From positions 1-14,440 of the forward strand of contig JAIHVJ010000089.1 in the NCBI GenBank assembly GCA_022720335.1: a stretch of 14,440 nt of DNA, read 5' to 3'. The notes under the pieces were generated by a model. That model was not told where the DNA came from. It was given only the letters and a program-made list of their open reading frames with translations, and made no database searches. The position numbers were made by a program, and so were the translations under genes. The stretch comes from Collinsella sp. Lineage in GTDB: Bacteria; Actinomycetota; Coriobacteriia; Coriobacteriales; Coriobacteriaceae. Positions 7,177-13,453 of the stretch are shown in pieces. How positions within the stretch are numbered: position 1 is the first letter of the stretch; every line of letters begins with the position of its first letter.

Positions 7177-10079
7177 GCATCCTTGGTGGGCGCGGTAAGA
7201 CCACTGTCTGCCGTCACGGTCTTGGTCACCTGCAGGCGTGCCACGCGACGATCGGTATACTGCACGGCCGTTGCCGTGGTAAAGAGATGGTTGAGCTGGA
7301 GCATACCGAGGTCGGTGCCATTGGTGGGCTGACCGTCTTGGTAAAGAGCCATACGGTTGATGCCCGTATCGGCATAAATAGTCGCCGACTGGCCGTCGCG
7401 ATCGCCGCCGCTCTCAACGTATTGCAGAATCGTCTTGGTACCCTGCGTCTTCTCGTCGTAGCGCATATGCATGAAGTCGTCCGCAGGAGAAGGCTGGTCC
7501 CACGTCAGGTTGCCGTTGGGGTCTGTACCAGTCGCGCTTTGCAGCTTGCCCTTAATGTGCGTAAGCGTGTTATCGATAGAGCCGGGCGAGCCAAACTGTG
7601 CCAGCGAGGCAATCAGCGAACCCGGGCCGCTTAGGCTACGCACGCCGTCGTTCTCCACGCCGGCGTCCACGTACACGCCCGAATCGTCCACGATTACCTT
7701 GGTGATGGTGGAATTAATCTCGTAGCCATCCGGGCTCACCGATTCACGCAGGTAGTACGTACCCTTGATAAGGGGCGCATGCTTTGTCGAATCGAGCGGG
7801 AAGCATGCAGCACCCTCAATGTCATACGGATAGTTCATGCCGTTTGCCTGCACGGTGTCATACGGCTCGGCACCCGATTTAATGGCGTACGTGCTGGGAC
7901 TATTGCCGGTAACGTCCTCGGCCTTGTACAGCTCAAACGTCGCGCCGTTCGCGGGCTTGCCCAGCTCGTCGACCTTCTGCACAAACAGACGGTTCTGAAC
8001 GTTCGTGAGGTGAATCACGGTTGAGAACTGCCTGTTTGTCGACCGGTATTCAACCATGGAGGTGTTCTCCGTGGTTGCCTCCGCCAGAGAAGATGCCGTG
8101 GTGTGATACACCGCCACGGTATAGTCGGCATTCGACTTGTCCTCCATCATGGCAGCGTACTTCTCGATATCGCCGGGCAGCGACCTGACCGTCACCTCGT
8201 AGTCGCCCTTGGTGTTGACGGCAAAGACACTCGTGTCCGCCGATCTGGCGGCCTCGACCGCACCGGCGATGCCGTGTGCAGAGCACAGCCTGTAGCCTTT
8301 GAGCGGATTGCCCGTGACCGCCGTCCACGCGTTTTCATCCGTGTTTTCCTTGGTCTCGTCGGTGCGCTTGAGCACGACGGCAAAGGTCGTACCCGCGTTA
8401 ATGGGTTTGTTCTTATTGTCTTTTGTGTTTTGAGAAAGGGAAATGGTCTCCTTGGCGGCCAGATAGCCACCGTTCAGCCACATGCGGCTGCCCATCCATG
8501 TGTTTTTATCGGCCGTGGTGACCGTCGTTTGCGGTGCAACCACCACGCCGCCCGAGCCATTCGTCGCAGCCTTTTTGTACTGCAGGTGCAGCTCACCTGG
8601 TGTTGCGGTGGTCGATGAGGTCAGACTCGAGCGATATCCCGCAGGCAGCTCTATCTCCTTGAGTACAAAGTAGTCGTGCCCCTCAGCATGCTCTTGGTCG
8701 AACGAGAGAACGGAGTCATCCGACTTTTGAAGTATCAGCTGACCCCCGTCTTTTGTCTCGCCTTGAGCAATGAGCTCGCCCTCATTCCAGTCAGTTTTTG
8801 GTCCATCTGACCGATACAGCGCGAAGGTTGCACCATTGACCGCCTCGCCGTTCTGGTTGACCTTCTCAACCTCAGACGACGGCAGGGTAGTGAGGTTGAA
8901 CTTGAGCGACATGTTCGATGCGCCCGCGCCGCGCTCCAGATAGAAGAAGCTCAGCGTATGCTTGCTGCTGTCACAGAAGGTGTTGCCGCGGAAGTTGGAG
9001 GTATTTACGCCGGCGGTGTCGAACTTCGCTTTGATGGTGGTATTTTCGATGTCCTTCCGGGTTCCATTCGCACCGTCAATATGGCCGACTTTCACTTCGC
9101 CGGTGGCAAAGTTAATCTCGAGCGTTGCCTTCTCGTGAATGCCGCCCAAGTCGCCCACGAGCACGCCATCGATGTAGACCCACACGTCATCGTCGCCCGA
9201 GAACTCAAAAATCATATCCTTGTTATCGGTGGTCTTTCCGCTCGCAGGCTGGACAAACTCCGTGGTCATGGACATGCCAAAGTGGTGGTTGAGCTTATCG
9301 TTCGTTCCGTCCGTTATCGGTTTGGGAGAGAGCTGACCGTTCTGCTCTTCAAAAACCTTCTCAGCCGAGTCAAAGGGGAAGAACTGACCTAGATTCTCAC
9401 TTGATACGCTGTCCTTATATACGCCCGCTTTAGCGTAGACGTTAAAGGAATTCGTTGTGGAGTTGTACACGGCATAGTTGCCTTTAGAACCGTACGAGTC
9501 GTAAACGTAGTATCCGTTCTCAAGTTGGAAAAGGCCCTGTACGTTGTTGTAGACAGCTTTGCCGTCCTGCTGGTGATTTTCCTGGCTGGCGTTGTTAAAG
9601 AGGTATGCGAGCGATTCGTCAGTGTACTTATCGCTCGAACCGTAGGAGGTATACGTACCGGCATCGATCGACGGGTAACCGCCTACCAGCTTCTTCTTCA
9701 CAAAAGAAAGGCGTCCGGAACCATCAATAACGCTTTTGCCCGTCCATTTGTTAATGCCCGTGCCTGCGCCACTATTAAATTTGAGCTGATGACCCTTATT
9801 GATGCCGCCGTTGATATTATTGACAGTTGCCGATTTATCGTTGTCGCCATCCACGACCCAGTAGTCAAACAGATTGACCGTGGTGTCGGTGGGATTCACC
9901 GTCTTTACGGTATGGTTGCTATAGGGAACAACCTGGTCGGCCGACGCGCTCGTCGCACCAAACATGAGCGCGCACGCCGCCAGCGGGACGGTCAAAACCT
10001 TTAGAGCACGCTTGACTGTATTGGTTTTTGTGCCCAAAGGCTTCAATATTTCTTGAGCTTTCGCATATACGCGATTCAT
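7107..10079 (-). CDS. Adhesin segment 1: signal peptide, fibro-slime head and two SpaA-like domains
   Basis: This open frame of 990 codons is the N-terminal part of the giant adhesin. Residues 1-47 form a long signal peptide: a basic n-region with K23-R24, a hydrophobic TVPLAACALMFGA core and an SASA cleavage site before D48. A fibro-slime domain (TIGR02148 type) covers roughly residues 55-395, with its hallmark F-S-G-D-D-D-V-W-V-Y-I-D-G near 293-305 and F-Y-L-E-R-G-A-G-A-S-N near 379-391. SpaA-like prealbumin folds (PF17802 type) lie at about 403-500 and 695-815; the second has an E-box-like YYLRESVSPDGYE near 775-787. The last genuine residues are near 7176; the tail beyond, rich in Arg, Ser and Pro, is out-of-frame sequence. 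A TTG at 10094 is a possible earlier start, but the Shine-Dalgarno lies between it and the ATG at 10079, so the ATG is preferred. Base composition is visibly less GC-rich here than in the distal stalk. Confidence 0.9.
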   Translation of the reverse strand: MNRVYAKAQEILKPLGTKTNTVKRALKVLTVPLAACALMFGATSASADQVVPYSNHTVKTVNPTDTTVNLFDYWVVDGDNDKSATVNNINGGINKGHQLKFNSGAGTGINKWTGKSVIDGSGRLSFVKKKLVGGYPSIDAGTYTSYGSSDKYTDESLAYLFNNASQENHQQDGKAVYNNVQGLFQLENGYYVYDSYGSKGNYAVYNSTTNSFNVYAKAGVYKDSVSSENLGQFFPFDSAEKVFEEQNGQLSPKPITDGTNDKLNHHFGMSMTTEFVQPASGKTTDNKDMIFEFSGDDDVWVYIDGVLVGDLGGIHEKATLEINFATGEVKVGHIDGANGTRKDIENTTIKAKFDTAGVNTSNFRGNTFCDSSKHTLSFFYLERGAGASNMSLKFNLTTLPSSEVEKVNQNGEAVNGATFALYRSDGPKTDWNEGELIAQGETKDGGQLILQKSDDSVLSFDQEHAEGHDYFVLKEIELPAGYRSSLTSSTTATPGELHLQYKKAATNGSGGVVVAPQTTVTTADKNTWMGSRMWLNGGYLAAKETISLSQNTKDNKNKPINAGTTFAVVLKRTDETKENTDENAWTAVTGNPLKGYRLCSAHGIAGAVEAARSADTSVFAVNTKGDYEVTVRSLPGDIEKYAAMMEDKSNADYTVAVYHTTASSLAEATTENTSMVEYRSTNRQFSTVIHLTNVQNRLFVQKVDELGKPANGATFELYKAEDVTGNSPSTYAIKSGAEPYDTVQANGMNYPYDIEGAACFPLDSTKHAPLIKGTYYLRESVSPDGYEINSTITKVIVDDSGVYVDAGVENDGVRSLSGPGSLIASLAQFGSPGSIDNTLTHIKGKLQSATGTDPNGNLTWDQPSPADDFMHMRYDEKTQGTKTILQYVESGGDRDGQSATIYADTGINRMALYQDGQPTNGTDLGMLQLNHLFTTATAVQYTDRRVARLQVTKTVTADSGLTAPTKDARARSPPRARSPMATCWRASLTP

Positions 10080-10084
10080 GAAGG

Positions 10085-10092
10085 CCCTCCCC
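10085..10092 (-). promoter_or_regulatory. Strong Shine-Dalgarno of the adhesin gene
   Basis: The minus strand reads GGGGAGGG, with the GGAGG core ending 6 bases before the ATG at 10079. It sets the start of the adhesin and argues against the upstream in-frame TTG at 10094, which would place the site inside the coding region. Confidence 0.75.
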
Positions 10093-10152
10093 AATCCATG
10101 AGGACGGCAAGCAGTGGCTCGCTATATGTGTGTCGTCGTCCCCATCGATGCA

Positions 10153-10183
10153 AATATACGCCCCCCCCCGCGCAAAAACGCAA
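10153..10183 (-). promoter_or_regulatory. Candidate adhesin promoter with a poly-G spacer
   Basis: On the minus strand a -35-like TTGCGT (10183-10178) and a -10-like TATATT (10158-10153) are separated by 19 bp, nine of which are an unbroken G run. Transcription would start near 10146, giving a leader of about 67 bases. Nineteen base pairs exceeds the usual 17, so loss of one or two G's would improve the promoter. The boxes match consensus at 4 of 6 and 5 of 6 positions. This is a prediction from sequence only; a weaker alternative (TTTAAA, 18 bp, TATAGC) lies just upstream, around 10223-10194. Confidence 0.5.
10161..10169 (-). repeat. Homopolymeric tract of nine G's (C's on the plus strand)
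   Basis: Nine identical bases occur between the two boxes of the candidate adhesin promoter. I noticed no other run of this length in the window. Tracts of this size are known to change length by slipped-strand mispairing during replication. Confidence 0.9.
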
Positions 10184-10329
10184 GGCAGGACATCGCTATA
10201 TGCTTAAAAGTGTAGCAATTTAAACGACCCGCCATTCCGCGTCAGGTTGCCACTCGGTCGTCAAATCGAACCATTCGCGCCATCAAAGGGGCTCAGCAGG
10301 ATAAAACCGTCGGCAATCTTTATCCCCAC

Positions 10330-10367
10330 AGCCCCACAAGGCAGCTAATTTGGGACGGGGCTTTTTT
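10330..10367 (+). terminator. Possible plus-strand terminator-like hairpin
   Basis: AGCCCC (10330-10335) can pair with GGGGCT (10357-10362), followed by a run of six T's (10362-10367). The stem is short and the loop is 21 bases, so it is weak. No plus-strand gene precedes it; it would only stop transcription running antisense to the adhesin. It competes with the larger palindrome at 10348-10417. Confidence 0.25.
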
Positions 10368-10417
10368 GACTACTTGGGCAATCAGATCGGCATGTAGTCA
10401 AAATAGCCGTCCCAAAT
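10348..10417. repeat. Long imperfect palindrome 1
   Basis: The left arm 10348-10373 and right arm 10394-10417 are inverted copies: the outer 11 bases (ATTTGGGACGG) match exactly, and the inner 13 match with one mismatch after a 2-base bulge. The loop is 20 bases. There is no coding content. It resembles a small palindromic intergenic repeat or a MITE-like element; the family is not recognised. Confidence 0.6.
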
Positions 10418-10434
10418 AGACTGGTCTGACGCTG

Positions 10435-10596
10435 CGCCACGAAAAGGGCCTATCTACTATGTTTAGACCGCAGGGGTCAACCATAGCCGGCCTTTTCGAA
10501 AATCGGCAAGCCGTCTACCTGCAGTTTTAATTTCACAAAATCCGGGATGGTCGAGGGCGCTCGGTTAAACGTAGTAGATGGCCGCATTTCGTGGCG
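10435..10596. repeat. Element with 34-bp imperfect terminal inverted repeats
   Basis: The stretch 10435-10469 and the reverse complement of 10563-10596 align over about 34 bases with two mismatches and three single-base gaps; the first ten bases (CGCCACGAAA) are identical. The interior is about 93 bp and has no convincing gene. The left arm can also pair with 10484-10499 (CATAGCCGGCCTTTTCG side), so alternative folds exist. Size and end structure resemble a MITE, but no target-site duplication is evident. Confidence 0.5.
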
Positions 10597-10646
10597 AACG
10601 GCCCGACTCGAGACCCATGTCGGCCAGCCTCGGATGACCATTCACG

Positions 10647-10715
10647 AAGTTGCGGTGGAATACGGACTGAATTGGCGCCTTAAAGGCAAAAACACTCCGT
10701 ATTTCACCGCAACTT
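10647..10715. repeat. Long imperfect palindrome 3, just past the stop of the TadA-glycerate kinase gene
   Basis: The arms 10647-10669 and 10693-10715 are 23-base inverted copies with two mismatches. The loop contains a smaller hairpin, GCCTT-A-AAGGC. It begins 17 bp beyond the stop of the minus-strand kinase gene, so it would fold at the 3' end of that transcript. No T-run follows on the minus strand, so it is not a classic rho-independent terminator. It may protect the 3' end or be a mobile palindromic repeat. Confidence 0.6.
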
Positions 10716-10731
10716 ATCGAGGGGATGGGTT

Positions 10732-12513
10732 TTAGAGGCGGGCGAGGTCGTAGGCTTGGGCGGCTGACTCGCCGGCACAGATGAGGTTGGTTGTGGCTTC
10801 TTGCGGATCGAGTGCCTGTTCCAGGTCCATGGGCTTGCGGCAAATCGGCAAAACCAAGTCGATACCCTGCTCATACACCGTGTCCAGGCTGACAGCGCGA
10901 CCGCCCACGACGGCGACCACCGGCTTGCCATATCGCTTCGCGCGGCGGGCCACGCCCACCGGTGCCTTACCGGCGGCGGACTGCTCATCCATATTGCCCT
11001 CGCCCGTTATGACCAGGTCGACATCGCGCACGCGCTCGTCAAATCCCACGAGATCGAGCACCGTCTCCACGCCCGAACACAGCTCCGCGCCAAGCGCCAG
11101 CAGCGCGGCGCCCAAGCCACCGGCAGCGCCCGCACCGGGCACGCCGAGCACCGAGCCAAATGTCCGTGCGCTCTCAGGTGTGCGCAACAATCCCTGGGCT
11201 CGAGCTCCGGCAATCGCCGTATCGAGCAGGCGGCCGTAGCCGACCATCCAGCTGTCGCACTTGTGAAGCGCCTCGGCGTCATCCGTCGGCAGGCCCTTCT
11301 GCCCACCGAACACCGCTAGGGCGCCTCGGCGTCCCACAAGCGGATTCTCGACATCGGAAAGCACCACGACACGCGCGCCGTTCAGCGCCCGAAGCGCTGG
11401 TGCCAAATCGATACTCACCACGTGTTCGAGACCCGCGAGACCGGGAGCGATATCGCGGCCGTGCTCATCGACAAGGCGCGCGCCCAGCGCCTGCAGCATG
11501 CCGGCGCCGCCGTCGTTGGTGGCGCTGCCGCCCAAGCCAATATAGATAGTCTTTGCACCCGCGCGAACCGCGCGAAGCATGAGCTCGCCCACGCCATAGG
11601 TCGTAGCAGCCAGCGCCGACGACTCCGTGCAAGGCGAGTACCCGATGCCCGCGGCTTCGGCCATCTCGATGACCGCGGACTCGCGCTCGACATCAACCAG
11701 CATCCGGGCAGGCACACGCTCGCCCAAGGGACCTGCCACCTCGCAGGTCACAAGCTCGCCACCGCAGGCGGCAACGGCATCGAGCGTTCCCTCACCACCA
11801 TCTGCCAGCGGCAATGCGCGCACCTCGGCATCGGGCCAAACGCGTCGTGCGCCTTCGGCAACCGCCGCCTCCGCCCGCGCACTCGACACGCTGCCCTTAA
11901 AGGAGTCGATCGCCAACAGCACACGGCGGGGCCGGCGGCACACGGCACCAAAATCGACCGCCTCAACGGCAATATCTTCGGCACACGCGAGCGCCTCGGC
12001 ATGAGCGGCATGCGCCTCAAGATCGGTCCCGCAACCGCAGTCAGCACCATCGGTGCCACGCAGCCCACTAAAATAGCTGCTCAACACCTCACGGCACTCG
12101 TCTGCCAGCACACCGGCGGTCACGTTAAACCGATGATTCAGGCGCGAGTCGGCATTCAAATCGTATAGGGATCCCAACGCGCCCGCCTTGGCGTCGCTCG
12201 CGCCATACACGCAGCGCCCCACGCGCGCGTTGACCATAAGCCCCGCACACATGCAGCAGGGTTCGAGCGTCACGTAGACCGTACAGTTGGAAAGGCGCCA
12301 GCGGCCAAGGGCCTGGGCAGCGGCGCACACGGCCGCAAACTCGGCATGAGCCGAAGGATCCTGATCGAGCTCGCGCCGATTGTGCGCCCTCGCGACGATC
12401 TCGCCGTCGCGCGCCACTACGGCTCCGATGGGCACCTCGCCCACTGTCGCGGCGGCGCGCGCCTCGGCCAGCGCCTCGCGCATGAACTTCTCGTCGATTT
12501 CGGTGATCGTCAT
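10732..12513 (-). CDS. Fusion of tRNA adenosine deaminase (TadA) and glycerate kinase
   Basis: A single 593-codon frame encodes two enzymes. Residues 1-150 are TadA, which converts A34 to inosine in tRNA-Arg(ACG). The zinc-site motif H56-A57-E58 and P85-C86-C87-M88-C89 are present, with H56, C86 and C89 as ligands and E58 as catalytic acid, at nearly the same numbers as in E. coli TadA. After a linker rich in Ala and Cys (about 150-196), residues 197-593 are a GlxK/GarK-type glycerate kinase (PF02595), which makes 2-phosphoglycerate from glycerate and ATP: D-S-F-K-G-S near 203, P-L-A-D-G-G-E-G-T near 235, G-L-G-G-S-A-T-N-D-G-G and G-E-G-N-M-D-E-Q-S-A-A-G-K-A-P. The start at 12513 has AGGGAAGG upstream; an in-frame start at 12564 would reach the edge of the tRNA gene and is less likely. 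No internal start for the kinase was seen. Confidence 0.93.
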   Translation of the reverse strand: MTITEIDEKFMREALAEARAAATVGEVPIGAVVARDGEIVARAHNRRELDQDPSAHAEFAAVCAAAQALGRWRLSNCTVYVTLEPCCMCAGLMVNARVGRCVYGASDAKAGALGSLYDLNADSRLNHRFNVTAGVLADECREVLSSYFSGLRGTDGADCGCGTDLEAHAAHAEALACAEDIAVEAVDFGAVCRRPRRVLLAIDSFKGSVSSARAEAAVAEGARRVWPDAEVRALPLADGGEGTLDAVAACGGELVTCEVAGPLGERVPARMLVDVERESAVIEMAEAAGIGYSPCTESSALAATTYGVGELMLRAVRAGAKTIYIGLGGSATNDGGAGMLQALGARLVDEHGRDIAPGLAGLEHVVSIDLAPALRALNGARVVVLSDVENPLVGRRGALAVFGGQKGLPTDDAEALHKCDSWMVGYGRLLDTAIAGARAQGLLRTPESARTFGSVLGVPGAGAAGGLGAALLALGAELCSGVETVLDLVGFDERVRDVDLVITGEGNMDEQSAAGKAPVGVARRAKRYGKPVVAVVGGRAVSLDTVYEQGIDLVLPICRKPMDLEQALDPQEATTNLICAGESAAQAYDLARL

Positions 12514-12525
12514 CGTTCGCCTTCC

Positions 12526-12554
12526 CTGTTGCAAATTCAAAACGATGCTATCAT
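12526..12554 (+). promoter_or_regulatory. Probable promoter of tRNA-Ser
   Basis: A -10-like TATCAT at 12549-12554 would start transcription near 12561, just ahead of the mature tRNA 5' end at 12565. The -35 is poor: CTGTTG at 12526-12531 (17-bp spacing) is the best placed. The region is only 51 bp and is shared with the start of the divergent TadA fusion gene. Confidence 0.4.
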
Positions 12555-12564
12555 TACGACTCAC

Positions 12565-12654
12565 GGAGAGATGGCAGAGCGGTTGAATGCGGCGGTCTTG
12601 AAAACCGTTGAGCGCGAGAGCGTTCCGGGGGTTCGAATCCCCCTCTCTCCGCCA
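12565..12654 (+). tRNA. tRNA-Ser(UGA)
   Basis: The cloverleaf is complete. Acceptor GGAGAGA (12565-12571) pairs with TCTCTCC (12644-12650). The anticodon stem encloses the loop CTTGAAA, with anticodon TGA at 12599-12601. A long variable arm follows, as in serine tRNAs, and the T-arm contains GGTTCGAATCC. The discriminator is G and CCA is encoded (12652-12654). It decodes UCA and probably other UCN serine codons. The gene ends 3 bp from the stop of the convergent TetR-family gene, with no terminator in the gap. Confidence 0.97.
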
Positions 12655-12657
12655 CTT

Positions 12658-13254
12658 TTAGTGATGCACCGGCGTCATGGTCCGCTCGAACAGCGCATCG
12701 ACCACGTCGGCCATCTCGGGTCGACGCTCAAGATCGTGGCCCGATTCCCACCATATCGTGAAAAGTCGAATAATACCGCCGGCGACAAACTCAGACGTCG
12801 TCTCGAGCGACACGGGGGCCAGGGCATCCTCGGCAAGCACGTTCATCACACGCTCGCGGATGGAGCGGGCAATACGGTCGCAAATAACGTTGGTCAACAT
12901 GCCCGACATGCTGCTTGCCAAAATGTTATCCATGAGTTGCTCGTGCGCCAGAATCAAATCCATGGCATCGTCCAAAATCGCGTGCCGAAGCGCGCGCACG
13001 TCCTCGGCAGACACTGCGCCGGCCTCATCGGGCTGTTTTTGCGGCAAGCCCGACATGAGCTCATCGATATAAAAGGCAAAGTAATCGTTCTTGTCGCGAA
13101 AGTGCTTGTAGAACGTCGTGCGGCGAATCATGGCGCGGTCGCACAGCATGGCAACCGTCAGGTCCTCAAAACGATGCTCCTCGAGAAGCTCGGTAAAGGC
13201 ATCGAACAGGGCGCGGTAGGTTTTCTTGATGCGAAGGTCCACTGGTATCGCCAT
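12658..13254 (-). CDS. TetR/AcrR-family transcriptional regulator
   Basis: The 198-residue product has the TetR size and N-terminal DNA-binding domain: residues 8-60 include the helix-turn-helix D-L-T-V-A-M-L-C-D-R-A-M-I-R-R-T-T-F-Y-K-H-F and the following K-N-D-Y-F. The C-terminal part, ending F-V-A-G-G-I-I-R-L-F-T-I-W-W-E-S-G, resembles the TetR_C_8/DhaS-type ligand domain (PF14278); the ligand is unknown. The start at 13254 is chosen because the TetR helix begins a few residues later; its only Shine-Dalgarno-like GAGG abuts the ATG, so initiation may be weak or leaderless. Upstream in-frame codons reaching 13515 look non-coding. The gene is divergent from lemA across a 199-bp gap, which makes lemA or the gene itself a plausible target. 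Confidence 0.88.
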   Translation of the reverse strand: MAIPVDLRIKKTYRALFDAFTELLEEHRFEDLTVAMLCDRAMIRRTTFYKHFRDKNDYFAFYIDELMSGLPQKQPDEAGAVSAEDVRALRHAILDDAMDLILAHEQLMDNILASSMSGMLTNVICDRIARSIRERVMNVLAEDALAPVSLETTSEFVAGGIIRLFTIWWESGHDLERRPEMADVVDALFERTMTPVHH

Positions 13255-13362
13255 CCTCAGGGCAAAGACAACACTCGTCAATCTGTCGCATATCTTACAC
13301 CTGTACCTCGCGCGCTTTGCCCCGGTGCCAACCCTACCGAAAACATAACGCTTACCGGAAAG

Positions 13363-13392
13363 TTCGGCACGGCAAAACGTTGCGGGTATACT
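13363..13392 (+). promoter_or_regulatory. Candidate lemA promoter
   Basis: A -10-like TATACT (13387-13392) matches consensus at 5 of 6 positions; the best -35, TTCGGC (13363-13368), is weak with an 18-bp spacer. It would give a leader of about 55 bases before lemA. Confidence 0.45.
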
Positions 13393-13406
13393 AGTAGCGT
13401 TATACC
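13385..13406. promoter_or_regulatory. Inverted repeat overlapping the lemA -10 box, possible TetR operator
   Basis: GGTATA (13385-13390) and TATACC (13401-13406) are perfect 6-base arms separated by 10 bases. The dyad overlaps the candidate -10 box, so a bound dimer would block lemA transcription. Its position between the divergent regulator and lemA fits an operator, but the arms are short and AT-rich, so chance is possible. Confidence 0.35.
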
Positions 13407-13453
13407 AACGGCAGCTGGCGCATGCCGCCGCGGCCATTCGAAACGGAGACATC

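Larger units (their letters stand above)
1..10079 (-). pseudogene. Giant multidomain surface adhesin (fibro-slime, SpaA and FctA-type isopeptide domains), broken at three sites and cut by the window edge
   Basis: The whole stretch reads as one exported surface protein of about 3360 residues in the window, with its C-terminus and expected wall anchor beyond position 1. Domain homology continues across three frame breaks near 7176, 6349 and 4673, which is why I treat it as one locus. Order from the N-terminus: signal peptide, fibro-slime head, two SpaA-like folds, about eight FctA-like isopeptide domains, two DUF11-like repeats, then about six more isopeptide domains. Most domains open with a Lys in a K-x-L/V-x-G-R-like strand and close with an F-x-N-x-Y strand, the Lys/Asn pair of Spy0128-type isopeptide bonds. 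Read literally, translation stops at 7107 after 990 residues, giving a secreted unanchored head. The breaks may be real mutations or assembly errors in repetitive DNA; the sequence alone cannot decide. The start is the ATG at 10079, which has a strong Shine-Dalgarno. Confidence 0.85.
10119..10202. repeat. Pair of 10-bp direct repeats flanking the poly-G promoter
   Basis: TCGCTATATG (plus strand) occurs at 10119-10128 and again at 10193-10202, one copy on each side of the candidate adhesin promoter and 74 bp apart. They could be sites for a regulator or leftovers of a duplicated promoter region (each contains TATAGC on the minus strand). Function unknown. Confidence 0.4.
10096..10731. other. 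Gene-free region between the adhesin and the kinase fusion
   Basis: These 636 bases contain the adhesin leader and promoter and the three palindromic elements listed separately. Short open frames exist on both strands, but none has a ribosome-binding site or a recognisable product. Confidence 0.7.

Noticed and set aside
1..10079. CRISPR array or short tandem DNA repeats in the adhesin
   Set aside because: The periodicity is that of protein domains of about 100-150 residues with diverged DNA; there are no short identical repeats with spacers.
10547..10735. Small plus-strand frame between the adhesin and the kinase fusion
   Set aside because: It covers palindromes 2 and 3, has no Shine-Dalgarno and resembles no known protein.
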